Shown here one piece after another: positions 11,688 to 25,779 of a DNA stretch of 64,000 bases; position 1 is the first letter of the stretch, and each line of letters begins with the position of its first letter. The notes beneath the pieces are model-generated. The model worked only from the letters and a program-made list of their open reading frames with translations. It ran no database searches and was not told the DNA's origin. The stretch is taken from the NCBI GenBank assembly GCA_011947345.1, contig JAAVTG010000554.1, forward strand, positions 1,426,001 to 1,490,000, written 5' to 3'. Source of the stretch: Phytophthora quininea (Eukaryota > Oomycota > Peronosporomycetes > Peronosporales > Peronosporaceae). Both the position numbers and the translations under genes were made by a program.

Positions 11688-11901
11688 AGCTGTCGATGCC
11701 TACTAGAGTCTCGACGTTGATGGCACCAATATTTGACTCAGATCGATGCCCATGAACAGTCACTGTAGTTTCGCCACGAGATCCAGACGACAACATGCAG
11801 TCCGACACACCAGGTGACCATTCCTCCGCGGTGCGTAGTCTGTTGTTCAACCACGGGTGCGGTGTGAGGACCTAACGTTTTGCATTGTTTTGCCTCGTAG
11901 A

Positions 11902-14900
11902 ATGGCCACTCGAGTCCAGTCCGGTTGGCGCCGTCCACGAGTCCGAAAAAGGATATGGCCAGAGTTCCAGTGGGCATCGTCAACTTCGAGCCGACTGCGC
12001 ACTCCCCGACCAAAAACCCATCAGAGACTCGTCGCACATTAGCTCGCCAGCCTCGTATGTCCAATTGCCCACGGGGTTCTCCGTCGGTGGTGGAGATGTC
12101 ATTGCAGCCGTCGACCCAGCAGAACGCGAGGACGGCGAAGTAGAGCCGAAAGTGTTCGTACCGTACGAGCGAGTACCCGATCTGCCACCTCGAAAGGTGG
12201 AGGTGGAACGCAAAGAGACTCTACGAATCGGTCGACGTCGGCGCGCTGCTTAAGGACCGATTGAGCGCATTCCAAGACTCGCCAGTGTACCAGAAAATTG
12301 AACGGGACAGCAGCGGAGCCGCCAAAATCATTCTGGACAGTCTGGAGCTGCACATGTTTGACGACGTCAGCTACGAGATTCACGAGCCGAAGGACTGGAT
12401 CCGCCTAGGCCAGAAGCGAGACGGAAGTGTCCGCATCCCAGTCACTGCAGCCTACTACAACATGCGAGGAGTTGTCAGTGGATGGTGTTTGGCCAACGTG
12501 GTGGGGTACAGCGAAGAGACCGAGCTCTTCAGCGTCGAATTCCAGCGCAATGGCAAGATGGAGCGCAAAGAATGCAGACGCATCGACGTCTGTTTCAAAG
12601 CTGAAGACCCCAACAACTTCGCGGACCGGTACATCGCAGCTCAGCTCGCTCGAGTGCAAGCGCAGAATCAGCTTCGCAAGAACTTTTACATCGACTGCAT
12701 GCCGCTGGAAGAGCTGCACAAGCTGGGGAATGCAAGTCTTGGGAAGATCGTTCGCCTCGCCACTGCCGTCTTCCACGGCAAAAGTGTCCGTATCCCAGAC
12801 ACGACGCGCATCGTCCACGAGATCCAGCTGAGCTACCTGCGAACTATGGGTCGGATCGTGTTCGACTATCATCATGAAGTCGGCAGAAACCCAGACATTT
12901 TTGCGCTTTTCTCACGAGAGAGGAAGAGGTTGCAGCCGATCCCTGCGCGAGAGTTATGGTGCGATCCCCTAACAAGTCCAGGAGAACGATCGCCCCGCCG
13001 GTCGATTATGCCGACCAGTTCATCGGGTTTTCATTCCAAACCGTCTTGACATCACCTGAGGCGCTCTCAGCACTGATCAAAGTCAACGAGGAGTGCTATC
13101 GAATTTTGCAACTGGAGATCTTTAGTGTGAAGGGAGGACGCAGCATTAAACTTGAGGAGTTCCAACAACGCCAACAAGCTTTGGAACGAGTCGTGCTCAA
13201 GACAATCACGGAAGAGTGGCCAGTCAAAGTCGCATCCATCGTCAAGACCTCGCTGGGGAATGTCGGGAAAGGCTGGTATTATCTACAGGAGACTCGCCAG
13301 GACACCTACGAGTTCAGCAAACTTCGGTCGCTATTGCGGCGCATCAATTTCTCCATGAAGGATACGCTTCGGTATCTGACAGACCACTCTCTCCACCAGT
13401 TCCACGACTTCATCAAGAACGCGACGATTGGAGATGTTCACATTGTCGACGCTAAGACAGCGTTTGTGGGGTACCCAGACCTGAACCGATCGAAACTCGG
13501 GGACATCAAGTGGCAGCACTTGTGCTTGGAAAGACAGCTCTTGTCGCCAACGTCTCTGTTCGCTGTGAATTTGAGCGTCTCGACGGAGCTTTACGTGATC
13601 AACCAAAAGACGTCGATGCTGCTGCCCAGAAGGTAGCGAGTTGGCATCCGAAGGATCCCGAAGATGCATCAGAGGAATGTCCATACCACTTGATCAAGCC
13701 GAAGCTTGGCCAAGTATTCTCATTCAACACCAACATTGCGACGTTCAAGACGGTGGTACTCGATATGTTCATGAAGATGTTGGACAATCTCAAGAACATC
13801 AAGCAAGTGGAGCAAATGGTTATGAGCAAACTCTTTTGGAGCAGCATGCCATGCTTGTCGTGTGTGGGTGGGAACGAAGGCTGGGTAATCAGTCTACGAG
13901 AAAGTATCGACGCGCTGATGGACAAAGCAACCCTGCCGTTGAAAGCGTATCTGCAGCGCTACGAGGGTTACATCCCATTCATCAACGTGAAGGAAGACGA
14001 ATATCTGGCCGAGTTCCAAGCTCAGCAACCTCCAAATCTCACAATGATCCAGGAGGCAATCAAGAAGCACCACCAAGAAGCGCTTGCAGCGGAAGAGCTC
14101 ATTCCGACCGTAAACGTTGAGCTCGGAATGTACTCGGTGAACTGTACGAGTGTTCGATCGCTAATCGCTGACAAGCATCGGCGGTTGGCCAAGAAGTTGC
14201 TGGAACTCCAACTGAAGAACTCGACGGGCTTGGCGAAAGAGTTGCTGGAGAAGTTTGAGATGGTAAATCGGCAGCTGCAGAAGACACCACAGAATATCGA
14301 GGAGCTGACGGAGATGAATGCTTATTTGGAAGGCGTCCCAGCGCAGATAGCGCCGTTGCTGACTCAGAGCCAGCAGCTGATCAAGTACCGCCTCGTGCTC
14401 GACTACTTCCAATACCCGTACGATCGTGACGACTTCATGACGATCTGGAAAGTGCGTCTTTGTCCCACTAAAATCAACGAGCAAATGAAGCGCATGACGC
14501 ACATGCTGCAGATACAGAAAACGCAGTTCTCGAACGAGATGAATGAACATCAAGCAGAGTTTGCTGAGTCGCTGCGAATTTTACACACTGAGGTCGACGG
14601 CTTTCGACAGTACACGGACATTGCTCGCCTGGACCAGGTATACAAGTACGTTGTGAACATCGAGCAGAAGATTTCGAAAGCGGACGAAGACGCCAAGCTC
14701 TTCAACTCGCGCGAGGCTCTCTTTGGCCAGGAGATCACCGACTACGACGAGATTCAGAAAATCCGTCGAGACTTTGAGCCGTACTCACTGTTGTGGAAGA
14801 CGGCCAACAACTGGCTGCGAGAGCATAAGAAGTGGATGGATGGAGCCTTCCTGGATATCAACGGGGAAGAAATTGAGACTTTTGTCGAAGCAAATTGGGC

Positions 14901-17900
14901 CGCGATTCAAAAGCCTCGAAACAGTTCGAGAAGTTGAATATCAAGGGTTGTGCGAGTATTGCAGCGACCATCAAGGACGAGATCGCAGAGTTCCGACCTC
15001 ACGTACCTCTCATCTTGTCCATGCGTAACCCAGGGATGCAAGACCGACACTGGGCCCAAATCAACCAAGAGATCCAGATGACATTCCGTCCTGATCGCAG
15101 CATGAAGCTGAGCTACGTGCTGGGCTTGGGCCTTGAAAAACACATTGACGCGATCTCACGAATCGGCGAGACTGCCGGTAAGGAGTACCAGATCGAGAAG
15201 ACGCTCAACTCGATGGAGGAGCAATGGTCAGGAGTGAACTTGACCATCGTCGACTACCGCGAGACGGAGACGTTTGTGCTAAAAGGTGTCGATGAGATTC
15301 AAGCTCTACTGGACGAACAGATCACGACGACTCAGGCGATGCAGTTCTCTGCCTTCAAGAAGCCGTTCGAGGAGAGGATCAACCGGTGGGAACGCACTCT
15401 TAGCACAGTCTCCGATGTACTGGACGAATGGATTCAAGTGCAGCGGAGTTGGCTTTATTTGCAGCCAATCTTTGACTCGCCTGACATCAACAAACAGCTC
15501 CCTACTGAAGGTAAACGGTTTGCTACTGTCGACAAAAATTGGCGTCAAACACTCGCAGCAGCCAAGCAAAAGCCCAGTGCCATCAACTTCTGCAACAACG
15601 ACAAACTGCTGGATCGTTTCCAAGAGAGCAACAGATTTCTGGAGCAGGTACAAAAGGGTCTGAGCGACTTCCTCGAAACGAAACGATCCGCTTTCAGTCG
15701 CTTCTACTTCTTGTCAAACGAGGAGTTGCTGTCGATTCTATCCGAGAGTAAGGACGTCAAACTGGTGCAGCCACACTTGAAGAAGTGCTTTGAAGGCGTC
15801 GTGTCTGTGGAATTCCAAGAGGACTTGACGATCACGGCGATGATCTCTGCCGAAGGTGAGAAAGTGGCGATGACGAAGGCCGTCAATCCTGTCGGGAAGA
15901 ATGTCGAACATTGGATGACCGAGGTGGAGGACATGATGAGGGTCTCCATCCGCGACGTTATGTACCAGGCCATTCAAGACTACACCAAGATCTCTCGAAC
16001 AAAGTGGATCCAGAAGTGGCCCGGCATGTGCGTCTTGAATGGCAGTCAATTCCACTGGACCCGAGAGATGGAGGAAGAGATGGCAGCTTCAGGAAGTGAC
16101 GGTGTCAAGCGGATGATGGAACGGCAATTAGCGCAGCTAGCAGACATGGTGCAGATGGTGCGAGGTCACCTCGACAAACTTGCTCGAATCAGTGTCGGTG
16201 CGCTGGCAGTTATTGATGTGCACGCGCGAGATGTGACCATGCGGCTCGTGACCAACAAAGTGAGCTCGAAGGACGACTTCATGTGGTCCAGTCAGCTGCG
16301 ATACTACTGGGAAGACGACTTGTTCGCGGATATGGTCTCGGCTCGTCGTCCGTATGGCTACGAGTATCTCGGGAATTCCTTTCGACTGGTGATCACGCCA
16401 CTGACGGACAAATGCTACATGACGCTCATGGCAGCTCTGCAGATGATTTTGGGCGGCGCTCCAGCTGGTCCAGCAGGGACTGGGAAAACGGAAACTACTA
16501 AGGATTTAGCTAAAGCTCTCGCCAAGCAGTGCGTGGTCTTTAACTGCTCTGACGGTCTCGACTACATTGCTATGGGCAAGTTTTTCAAAGGTCTGGCAGC
16601 CTGTGGAGCTTGGGCTTGTTTTGACGAGTTCAATCGCATTAACATCGAGGTGCTATCGGTTATCGGTCAGCAAGTGACGACGCTGCAGCTCGCGATTCGA
16701 GCAGGAGATAAACGGATCGTGTTCGAAGGCTCCGACATCGCTGTGAACCCTCAATTCGGTGTCTTCATCACGATGAATCCTGGTTACGCTGGTCGGTCAG
16801 ACCTACCTGACTCCCTTGCGGCTCTGTTTCGACCCGTGGCGATGATGGTGCCCGACTATGCTATGATTGGAGAGATCATGTTCTTCGCCTACGGCTACGA
16901 GAAAGCGAAGCAATGTGGGGCAAAAATGGTGACGACGTTCAAACTCTGCTCCGAGATGCTGTCGTCCCAGTCGCACTATGACTACGGCATGCGAGCTGTC
17001 AAGACCGTGATCACTGCGGCAGGAAATTACAAGAGATCGGACCCAGACATGGACGAGGAAGTGCTACTACTTCGAGCTTTACAAGACGTCAATTTACCAA
17101 AGTTCCTCGCACACGATATCCCTCTCTTTGGTGGCATCATCAGTGACCTCTTCCCAGGGAAAAGTCGACCGCAACTGAATTTGGGGGCTTTGATCCGGGT
17201 CATCAAACTCACCATCGAGAAGCAGCACCTGCAAGTGCACCCGTTCTTCCTCATGAAGGTGATCCAGTTGTACGAGACGCTTTGTGTGCGTCACGGCCTC
17301 ATGGTCGTTGGATCTACGGGTGGTGGTAAATCTTCAAACTTGAATGTTTTGGCGGACGCGTTGACGGAACTGAAGCAGCTCGGGGAGATTGGCCACGCTT
17401 ATGAGCGAGTTCTTCGGTATCAGTTAAATCCGAAGTCGATCACTATGGGCCAGCTGTACGGTGAGTTCGATGCGAACACGCACGAGTGGCAGGACGGAGT
17501 GCTGTCCACACTCTATCGAGAAGCTGCCAGCGACACGAAATCCGACCGCAAGTGGGTCATCTTCGACGGACCTGTGGACGCAATCTGGATCGAGAACATG
17601 AACACGGTGCTGGACGACAACAAAAAGCTGTGTCTAGCCAGCGGAGAGATCATCCAAATGTCCAACGAGATGACCATGATGTTCGAAGTCGAGGATTTGT
17701 CAGTGGCATCACCAGCCACAGTGAGCAGGACAGGAATGGTGTACATGGAGCCGAGCTCACTAGGCTTTGACCCTCTCGTCCACAGCTGGCTCGAGAAAGT
17801 CGTTCGAGACATCAACGTCGGCAGTGCCCCACCCGTGACTGAGCTGTGTCTACAGCTGCACCATTTGCTAGACGTTTACTTGCGACCAGCGATTACTTTC

Positions 17901-20900
17901 GTGAGCAGCTACGTCAAGGAGTGGCTGCCTCAAATTCCGTCAAACTTGGTGCAAAGTCTGCTGCGATTGTTGGACTGCTTCTTCGCACCGATGCAGACAG
18001 ATGAGAAGAAAGAGGCCAAGCTGGAACGGGTCGGGTTCTTCCTGAGGAATGCTGAGAGTTTGTTTCTCTTTTCTCTCATCTGGTCGGTTGGTGCGACCGG
18101 AAATGATGCAGGTCGAGACCGCTTCGACTCCTTTCTTCGCGACGAAATGATTGGCAACAACGTCAAGAAACCCTTGCCGTCAACTGGAATGGTCTACGAC
18201 TACTCGTTTGACCTAGGAAAAGAAGCGTGGGTACCGTGGCTGCAGACTATTCCGACGTTTACTGTCGATTCGTCGGCCTCGTTTTCGGAACTTGTGGTGC
18301 CCACCAGCGACTCGGTCCGATCGACATTTCTAATGGGACTGACTCTTCCTTTAGGAGTTCACATGTTGATCGTCGGCCCCACTGGAACAGGCAAGACGAT
18401 CAACGTCAACCAGTTCCTGGAGAAGTCGGATCCGGACAAATTCATTCCTTTGAACATGGCCTTTTCGGCCCAAAGTAGTGCCAACCAGACGCAGGACTTT
18501 ATCGACTCCAAGATGGAAAAGCGACGGAAAGGTGTGTTTGGCCCGACTGCCGGGAAAAAGTTCATAATTTACGTGGACGACCTGAACATGCCCAAGCAAG
18601 AAGAGTACTTTGCGCAGCCTCCGATTGAAATTCTGCGTCAATGGTTCGACCAAGGCGGTTGGTACGACCGCAAACTGCTTACGTTCCGCACGATCATCGA
18701 CGTGGTGTTCGTGTGCTCTATGGGTCCTCCCGGTGGCGGTCGCAACCCCATCACACAGAGATTCGTGCGCCATTTCAACATTGTCGGATACACGGAAATG
18801 TCCAACGAAAGCAAGGCCATTGTATTCGAGACGATCGTCGGGAACTTCTTCCAGCGGTTCTCAGAGGAAATCCGACCTCCACATATCGCAAAGAAACTTG
18901 TACAGACCTCCATCTTAATCTACAACACGATCATCGCCGAGTTACTGCCGACGCCGGCTAAGTCGCACTACACATTCAATCTGCGCGATCTCGCCAAAGT
19001 GTTTCAAGGCGTACTAATGGGCGACTCCAAGCGTATCGCCAAGTTGGAGCAGATGCTGAGACTTTGGGTCCACGAGAATATGCGAGTCTTTAAGGATCGA
19101 TTCACGACGCCAAACGACCATCAATGGTTTGTCAATCTGGTGCGATCCCAAGTCACCACTGTCTTTGGTGAAGCTCTAGGGATTCCAGGCGCAGCAACGG
19201 GTAGTGAAGCAGCCAAAAAGGCAGCATGGGAACTAGTGCATCCGACATCAACCTTGTTTTACGGAGACTACATGGTCCCTGGAGCAGACCCCAAAGTGTA
19301 TGAAGAGATATCGGACGTCGAGAAGCTTCAAGCCCAGGTGGAAGAATACCTGACCGACTACAACGCGGAAAGTAGTGCGCCGATGAACTTGGTGCTCTTT
19401 ATGAACGCTATTGAGCACGTGTCGAGAATTGCGCGCGTGATCCGTCAGCCACAAGGTAACGCACTTCTGCTTGGTGTTGGCGGTAGCGGACGACAATCTC
19501 TTACGAGACTTGCTGCATACATGGCTGAATATGCGTGCACTCAGATTGAGATTTCCAAAGGCTACGGCGTGGCTGAGTGGCGAGACGACTTGAAGAAATG
19601 CTTGATGAAGGCTGGTATCGATGAGAAGCCGACGGTCTTCCTGTTTTCGGACGTGCAAATTGTACACGAAGCAATGCTGGAAGACATCAACAACGTGCTA
19701 AACTCTGGGGACGTACCGAACCTGTACGCTGCGGAAGACTTGGACCAAATCAGCAACCACTGTCGACCTTACTGCGTTAAGAAGAAGTTGCCGCCGACAA
19801 AGCTCAACACGTTTGCGCAGTATATTTTGCTGGTGCGGCAGAACTTGCATCTCGTGCTCTGCATGAGCCCACTAGGGAGTTTGTTTCGAGACCGGATACG
19901 AATGTTCCCTTCGCTCGTTAACTGCTGCACTATCGATTGGTTTAGTGAATGGCCCGCTGAAGCTTTGCAATCGGTGGCAGCAAGTGCATTGTCGTCTGGA
20001 GATTTCCAGCTATCAGGAGAAGCACCTGCATCTGGAAGTGAAGAGGAGTCTGCGGAAATTACAGCCGCAAAAGCCGCAGCAGCAAAATCCGTCGTCAGCA
20101 TCTTCCAGACGATCCACCAGAGTGTCGAACGGGAGTCAGTCGAGTTCTTTGAGAAACTGCGTCGATACAACTACGTGACGCCCACGAGTTACTTGGAGCT
20201 CTTACACACGTTCAAGTCGGTGCTCTTGACGAAGCGAGAAGAGGTGCAAGGCAAACGCTCGCGGCTTCAAAATGGAGTCGATAAAATCATTGCCACGAAA
20301 GAGCAAGTCGCAGGAATGCAGGAACAACTCGTCGCGTTGAAACCTCAGCTGGAGAAGACCCAGATCGAAGTCGAAGAGATGATGAAGCAAATCACGCTCG
20401 ACAAAGAGACGCCGACGAGACCAAAGCAGTCGTCGAAAAGGAGGAACAGATCGCCAACAAGAAAGCAGCCGAGACCAAAGAAATCGCCGACGACGCACAA
20501 CGAGATTTGGACGAAGCTCTTCCAGCTTTGGAGGCAGCTGTGCAGTGTCTGAATAAGTTGAAGAAATCCGATATCGATGAAGTCAAAGCGCTCAAGAACC
20601 CTCCGCACGGCGTCAAACTTACCATGGAGGCAGCCTGCATCATCTTCGGCATCAAACCTACAATGAAAGCAGACCCGGACAAAGCTGGCCAAAAAGTCAA
20701 AGACTATTGGGAGAGTGCGCAGAAGACAATCCTAGGCAACGCTAAGAAGCTTATGGAGGATATGCTTAAGTTTGATAAGGACAACATCGGCGACAAGATC
20801 ATCCAGGAGTTGGATCGGTACATTGAGATGGAGGAGTTCTCACCTGCTGCAGTGCGGAAGGCCAGTGTGGCTTGTGAAGCGATCTGCATGTGGGTGCGCG

Positions 20901-23900
20901 CCATGCACACGTACCACAACGTGGCCAAGATGGTGGAACCCAAAAGATTGTACTGGCAGCAGCGCAGGCGGAACTTGACGTCACGATGAGGGTTTTAGCA
21001 GATGCGAAAGCTCGATTGCAAGCTGTTGTGGAGCGTCTCGCAGAACTTGAGCGCAACTACAACAATGCTGTGGACAAGAAAGACCAGCTAGTGCGTGACG
21101 TCCGTCAGTGCGAAATCCGTCTCGAGTCCGCTTTGAAGTTGATTGGTCTCTTAGGTGGCGAAGAAACTCGATGGGCTGCCACAATTCGCCAGCTGAACCA
21201 GGACTACACGAACCTGGTTGGCGACGTGGTCATTTCAGCAGCAACCATCAGCTACTTGGGTACCTTCACAAGTGAGTTTCGAGAGTCATGCGTATCGACG
21301 TGGTACGCTGCACTAGAGAACCTCCAACTCCCACACACTAAGGGCTGCAACATCATCACAACTTTGGCAGATCCCGTGAAGGTGCGAGGTTGGCAGATCG
21401 CTGGTCTGCCGTCGGATAACTTATCTGTGCAGAATGGTCTCATCATGGCGCGTGCTAGACGGTGGTCACTACTCATTGATCCGCAGGGTCAAGCGAATCG
21501 CTTCATCAAAAATATGGGCAAGGACTCGTCCGAGAACGGGATCGATGTGGTCAAGCTGACCGACAAGGGGTTCCTGAAGACACTTGAAAATGGCATTCGT
21601 TTCGGCAAATGGATACTACTAGAAAATGTGGGCGAGAGTCTGGACGCCACGCTGGAGCCTGTTTTGCTCCAGAACAAGTTCCGCCAGGGCGGCCAAGTTG
21701 TCATGAAGCTTGGCGACTCGACCGTGCCGTATAACCCAGCCTTTAGGTTCTTCATGACGACGAAGCTTCCCAATCCTCACTATCCACCAGAGACCTCAGT
21801 CAAAGTGACTTTACTGAATTTCACCATTACCCCAAAAGGCCTGGAGGACCAAGCACTAGGTGTCGTGGTGCAAGAGGAAATGCCCGAACTTGCAGAGAAG
21901 AAGAACTCCCTCGTCGTGGCCAATGCTCGCATGAAAGCAGAGCTCGTCGAGATCGAGAACAAGATCCTATACATGCTGGCAAATTCCAAAGGGAATATCT
22001 TGGACGATACGGAGCTCATTGACACGCTGGGAAAAGCAAAGGTGACGTCTGAAGATATCAACGAGAAAATGGCGGAAGCGGAGATCACCGAGAAGGCGAT
22101 CGATGAATCGCGCGAGCGGTACCGTGGAGTAGCCTTCCGTGCGTCGTTACTATTCTTCTGCATCGCAGATTTGGCCCTTGTCGACCCAATGTATCAGTAT
22201 TCGCTGCCGTGGTTCGTGTCTCTCTTCGTCAAGAGTATCGCCAGTGCTACAGAGAGCGACCAACTCGAAATGAGGCTGTCACACCTCAACGACTCCGCCA
22301 CGTATTCGCTATACCGAAATATTTGTCGATCGCTCTTTGAAGAGCACAAGCTGCTCTTTTCGTTCCTCCTCACGATCAAGCTCCTCATGGGGTCACGCAA
22401 GATCGACATGCTTGAGTGGAGATTCCTCATTTCCGGGTCGACCCCTAGCTCAGTGGAGGCCCCGAATCCTGACACCAACTGGATTGAGGATCGCATGTGG
22501 CGTGAGGTCTGTGCCTTGACTTCGTTGCCTGCATTCGCAACATTGGTTTCGTCCATGGCAACGAGTACGCCGCAGTGGCGGAAGATCTTCGATTCGGCTG
22601 ATCCTCAGGTCGAGAAGCTCCCACTGGCGTTGGATTTGTCATTGAATTCCTTCCAGAAGCTGTGTGTGCTCCGTTGTATAAGACCGGATCGAATGACCGA
22701 GGCCATGCAGAATTTCGTGGCGGATCATATCGGCCGCAGATTCATTGAGCCGCCTCCGTTTGACCTCGCGGGCTCATTCGCCGACTCGACTGTAATCACT
22801 CCCATCATCTTCGTGCTTTCCACAGGCTCCGACCCAGCGAAAGAACTGCTTGTGTTTGCAGAGACCATGAAGATGAACCGAAAGCTGAATTCGATCTCTC
22901 TCGGCCAGGGACAAGGTCCTCTAGCCGCCAAAATGATCGAGGAGGCCATCACAAGCGGCAAGTGGGTGCTACTTCAGAACTGCCACTTGGCCATCAGCTG
23001 GATGCCGCAGCTTGAGCGCATTTGTGACGAATTGAATCCGGATGCAACGCACCGCGACTTCCGCTTATGGCTAACGAGTAAGCCAAGTACAGCATTCCCC
23101 ACGTCCGTGCTGCAGAACGGAGTCAAAATGACCAAGGAGCCACCCAAAGGCATCCGAGCCAATTTGCGGAACTCGTACATCAAGTTGACGAACGACACGC
23201 TCGACGCCACTTCCAAACCGGATCAATTCCGGAAATTGTTGTTTGGACTCAGCTTCTTCCATGCCGTCGTGATCGAGCGAAAGCGCTTCGGTCCGCTGGG
23301 CTGGAACATCCCTTACGCTTTCAACGACACGGATTATGACATCAGTCGCGCACAGCTCGAAATGTTCTTGGACTTCTACGACGAAGTGCCGTACAAAGTG
23401 CTGTGCGTCATGACCTCGGTCGTGAATTACGGTGGTCGAGTGACTGACGATAAGGATATGCGCACGATTGATGTCATTCTGGAGGGCTTCTTTAATGCGC
23501 AGATATTGGAGAACGGGTACAAATTCTCCTCCAGCGGGTCGTACTACTCGCTCACCGCAGACCCCGACGACCCACTCGCAAGCTACTTGAATTATATCGA
23601 CGAACTGCCGCTAAACCCCGAGCCGGAAGTCTTTGGGATGCACGACAACGCCAACATTACCTGTGCACTTGCCGAAACTTTCCACACGTTCGACATCATC
23701 TTGGCGCTGCAGCCACGTGCTGCCGCCGGCGCAGGCGGTCAATCTCGTGAAAGTCTCATCGAGCACCAAGCTCAGTCTATCATTGATCGTCTCCCGCCGC
23801 TGTTCGAAGTCGAGCACATCAGTCTTCGATACCCAGTGATGTATGAAGAATCCATGAACACAGTTCTTGTGCAGGAGGTGCAGCGGTATAATGCGCTGCT

Positions 23901-24649
23901 GCGAATACTTCAAACCTCGTTGCCGAGTCTGCAGCGTGCACTTCGCGGATTAATCGTCATGTCACCTGAGCTGGAAACCATGGCCACGAGTTTGTTTAAC
24001 CAGAAGGTTCCGCCTCAATGGGAGAAGAAGGCATACCCGTCGTTGAAAGCGCTTGGAGGCTGGGTGGACGACTTGGTTGAGCGACTGCGCTTCTTGACGA
24101 CGTGGGTGGCTGACGGCATTCCGCCAGTGTTTTGGCTGTCTGGGTTTTCTTCCCGCAGGGTTTCTAACTGGCATCCTACAGAACCACGCGCGTCAATTTG
24201 GTTTGGCCATCGACTCGTTGTCGTTTGACTTTATCATGGTTGATCAAACCGCTGACAGTATCTCCACCAAGCCGACAAAAGGAGGCTGCTACATGACGGG
24301 CCTCTTCCTTGAAGGCGCGCTGGGACCGAGTGGCCCATTCACTTGTCGATCCACTTCCAAAAGAGCTTTTGCACGAATGCCAGTTATCCACCTGCTGCCA
24401 ACGCAAGACCGGCAAGCTCCCCAAAGCGGCATCTACCGATGTCCAGTCTACAAAATCCTGACCCGCACAGGAACGCTGTCCACCACGGGCCACTCCACCA
24501 ACTTCGTCTTCTGGATCGAGATCCCGTCCGACAAAAGAACTATCTTCCGCAACTCGCTCGTTTCGGAGACCAACTTGCAGCTACAGTTTGCTGATCAGGA
24601 CTACTGGATCAAAGCTGGAGTGGCCAGCTTCCTCTCGCTCATGTACTAA
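11902..24649 (+). CDS. Axonemal inner-arm dynein heavy chain, DNAH1-like
   Basis: Minus-end-directed motor ATPase of the flagellar inner arm, about 4,200 residues, with no intron seen in 12.7 kb. The N-terminal tail includes LPPRKVEVERK, RLYESVDVGALLKDR and a WCLANVVGYSEE/FYIDCMP segment that recalls DNAH1-type tails. The linker spans roughly 13.0-16.3 kb. Motor P-loops are AAA1 GPAGTGKT (16467-16490), AAA2 GSTGGGKS (17310-17333), AAA3 GPTGTGKT (18375-18398) and AAA4 GVGGSGRQS (19473-19499). The AAA4 loop has Arg in place of Lys, as in many axonemal chains. The coiled stalk and microtubule-binding tip are at about 20.1-21.1 kb; AAA5, AAA6 and the C-terminal domain end in VASFLSLMY. About ten single-base breaks interrupt the frame (near 12030, 12213, 12990, 13580, 14910, 20412, 20950, 24165, 24318, 24375), each with family-like sequence on both sides. 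The exact start is uncertain (ATG 11902 or 11955). Confidence 0.93.
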
Positions 24650-24818
24650 GCGAGAGAAATACAAACACAACATCCCAGATATTTGTTCTGTATTTCATCT
24701 CTGCACATGCCTTCCTGCAACGTACGGCCATCCAACCGCTAACGGCGACATGGACGTCCATGGATGGTACTGCCTGGAGTTTGCTGGGCAACAGTCTTGA
24801 TGTTCTCCTGTATGGTAC

Positions 24819-25743
24819 TTACTTGATGGGTTTGCGCTCGAGGGGCTCACCCTTGAGAATCTTTTCAATCTCAGCACCGGACAACGTCTCGTACTCCAGC
24901 AAAGCCTGGGCCAGCTTCTCTAGGTCGGCGTGCTTGCTCGTCAAGATGTCCTTCGCCCGCTTGTAGGACGCGTCGCACAGCTTTTTGACCTCGTCGTCAA
25001 TAACCTTGCGAGTCGTTGCGCTTGTGTCGTTGCCACGTAAGTCGTGGAACACAAGGCCCACATCTGAGCTCATGCCGTACTTTGTCACCATGACACGAGC
25101 AACGTTGGTAGCCTGCTGGATATCCGACGACGCTCCGCCTGTAATCTCCTGCTCGCCGAACGTCAGTTCTTCAGCCACGCGGCCTCCCATACACACGTCC
25201 AGCCGTGCCAATAGCTGCTTCCGTGAGATAGATGTCTGGTCTCCTTCAGGAAGTTGTGATACCATACCAAGAGCTTGGCCGCGAGGCATGATGGTGGCCT
25301 TGTACACGGGGTGCGCCCCAGGCGTGTTAATGGCCACCAGCGCGTGTCCACCTTCGTGGTACGCGGTGAGCTTCGCAGACTCGGGTGTGATCAATGCAGA
25401 CCGGCGCTCCGCACCCATGAGGATCTTATCTTTGGCGTACTCGAAGGCATCCATGTCGACTTGGTCGGCACTCTTCATAGACGCACGCAGCGCTGCCTCG
25501 TTCACGAGGTTGGACAGCTCCGCACCCGACATGCCAGGGGTAGCACGAGCAAGCACGTCCAGGTCCACGTCATCACCCAGAGGAATCTTGCCGGCGTAGA
25601 ACTCCAGAATCTCCTTGCGACCTGCTACATCGGGCAGATCTACAGTCACATGACGGTCGAAGCGTCCTGGCCGAATCAGCGCATTGTCCAGCACGTCCGG
25701 AAAGTTGGTGGCGCCGATCACAATGATGCCCTTGTTCTGATCA

Positions 25744-25779
<36 letters not shown>

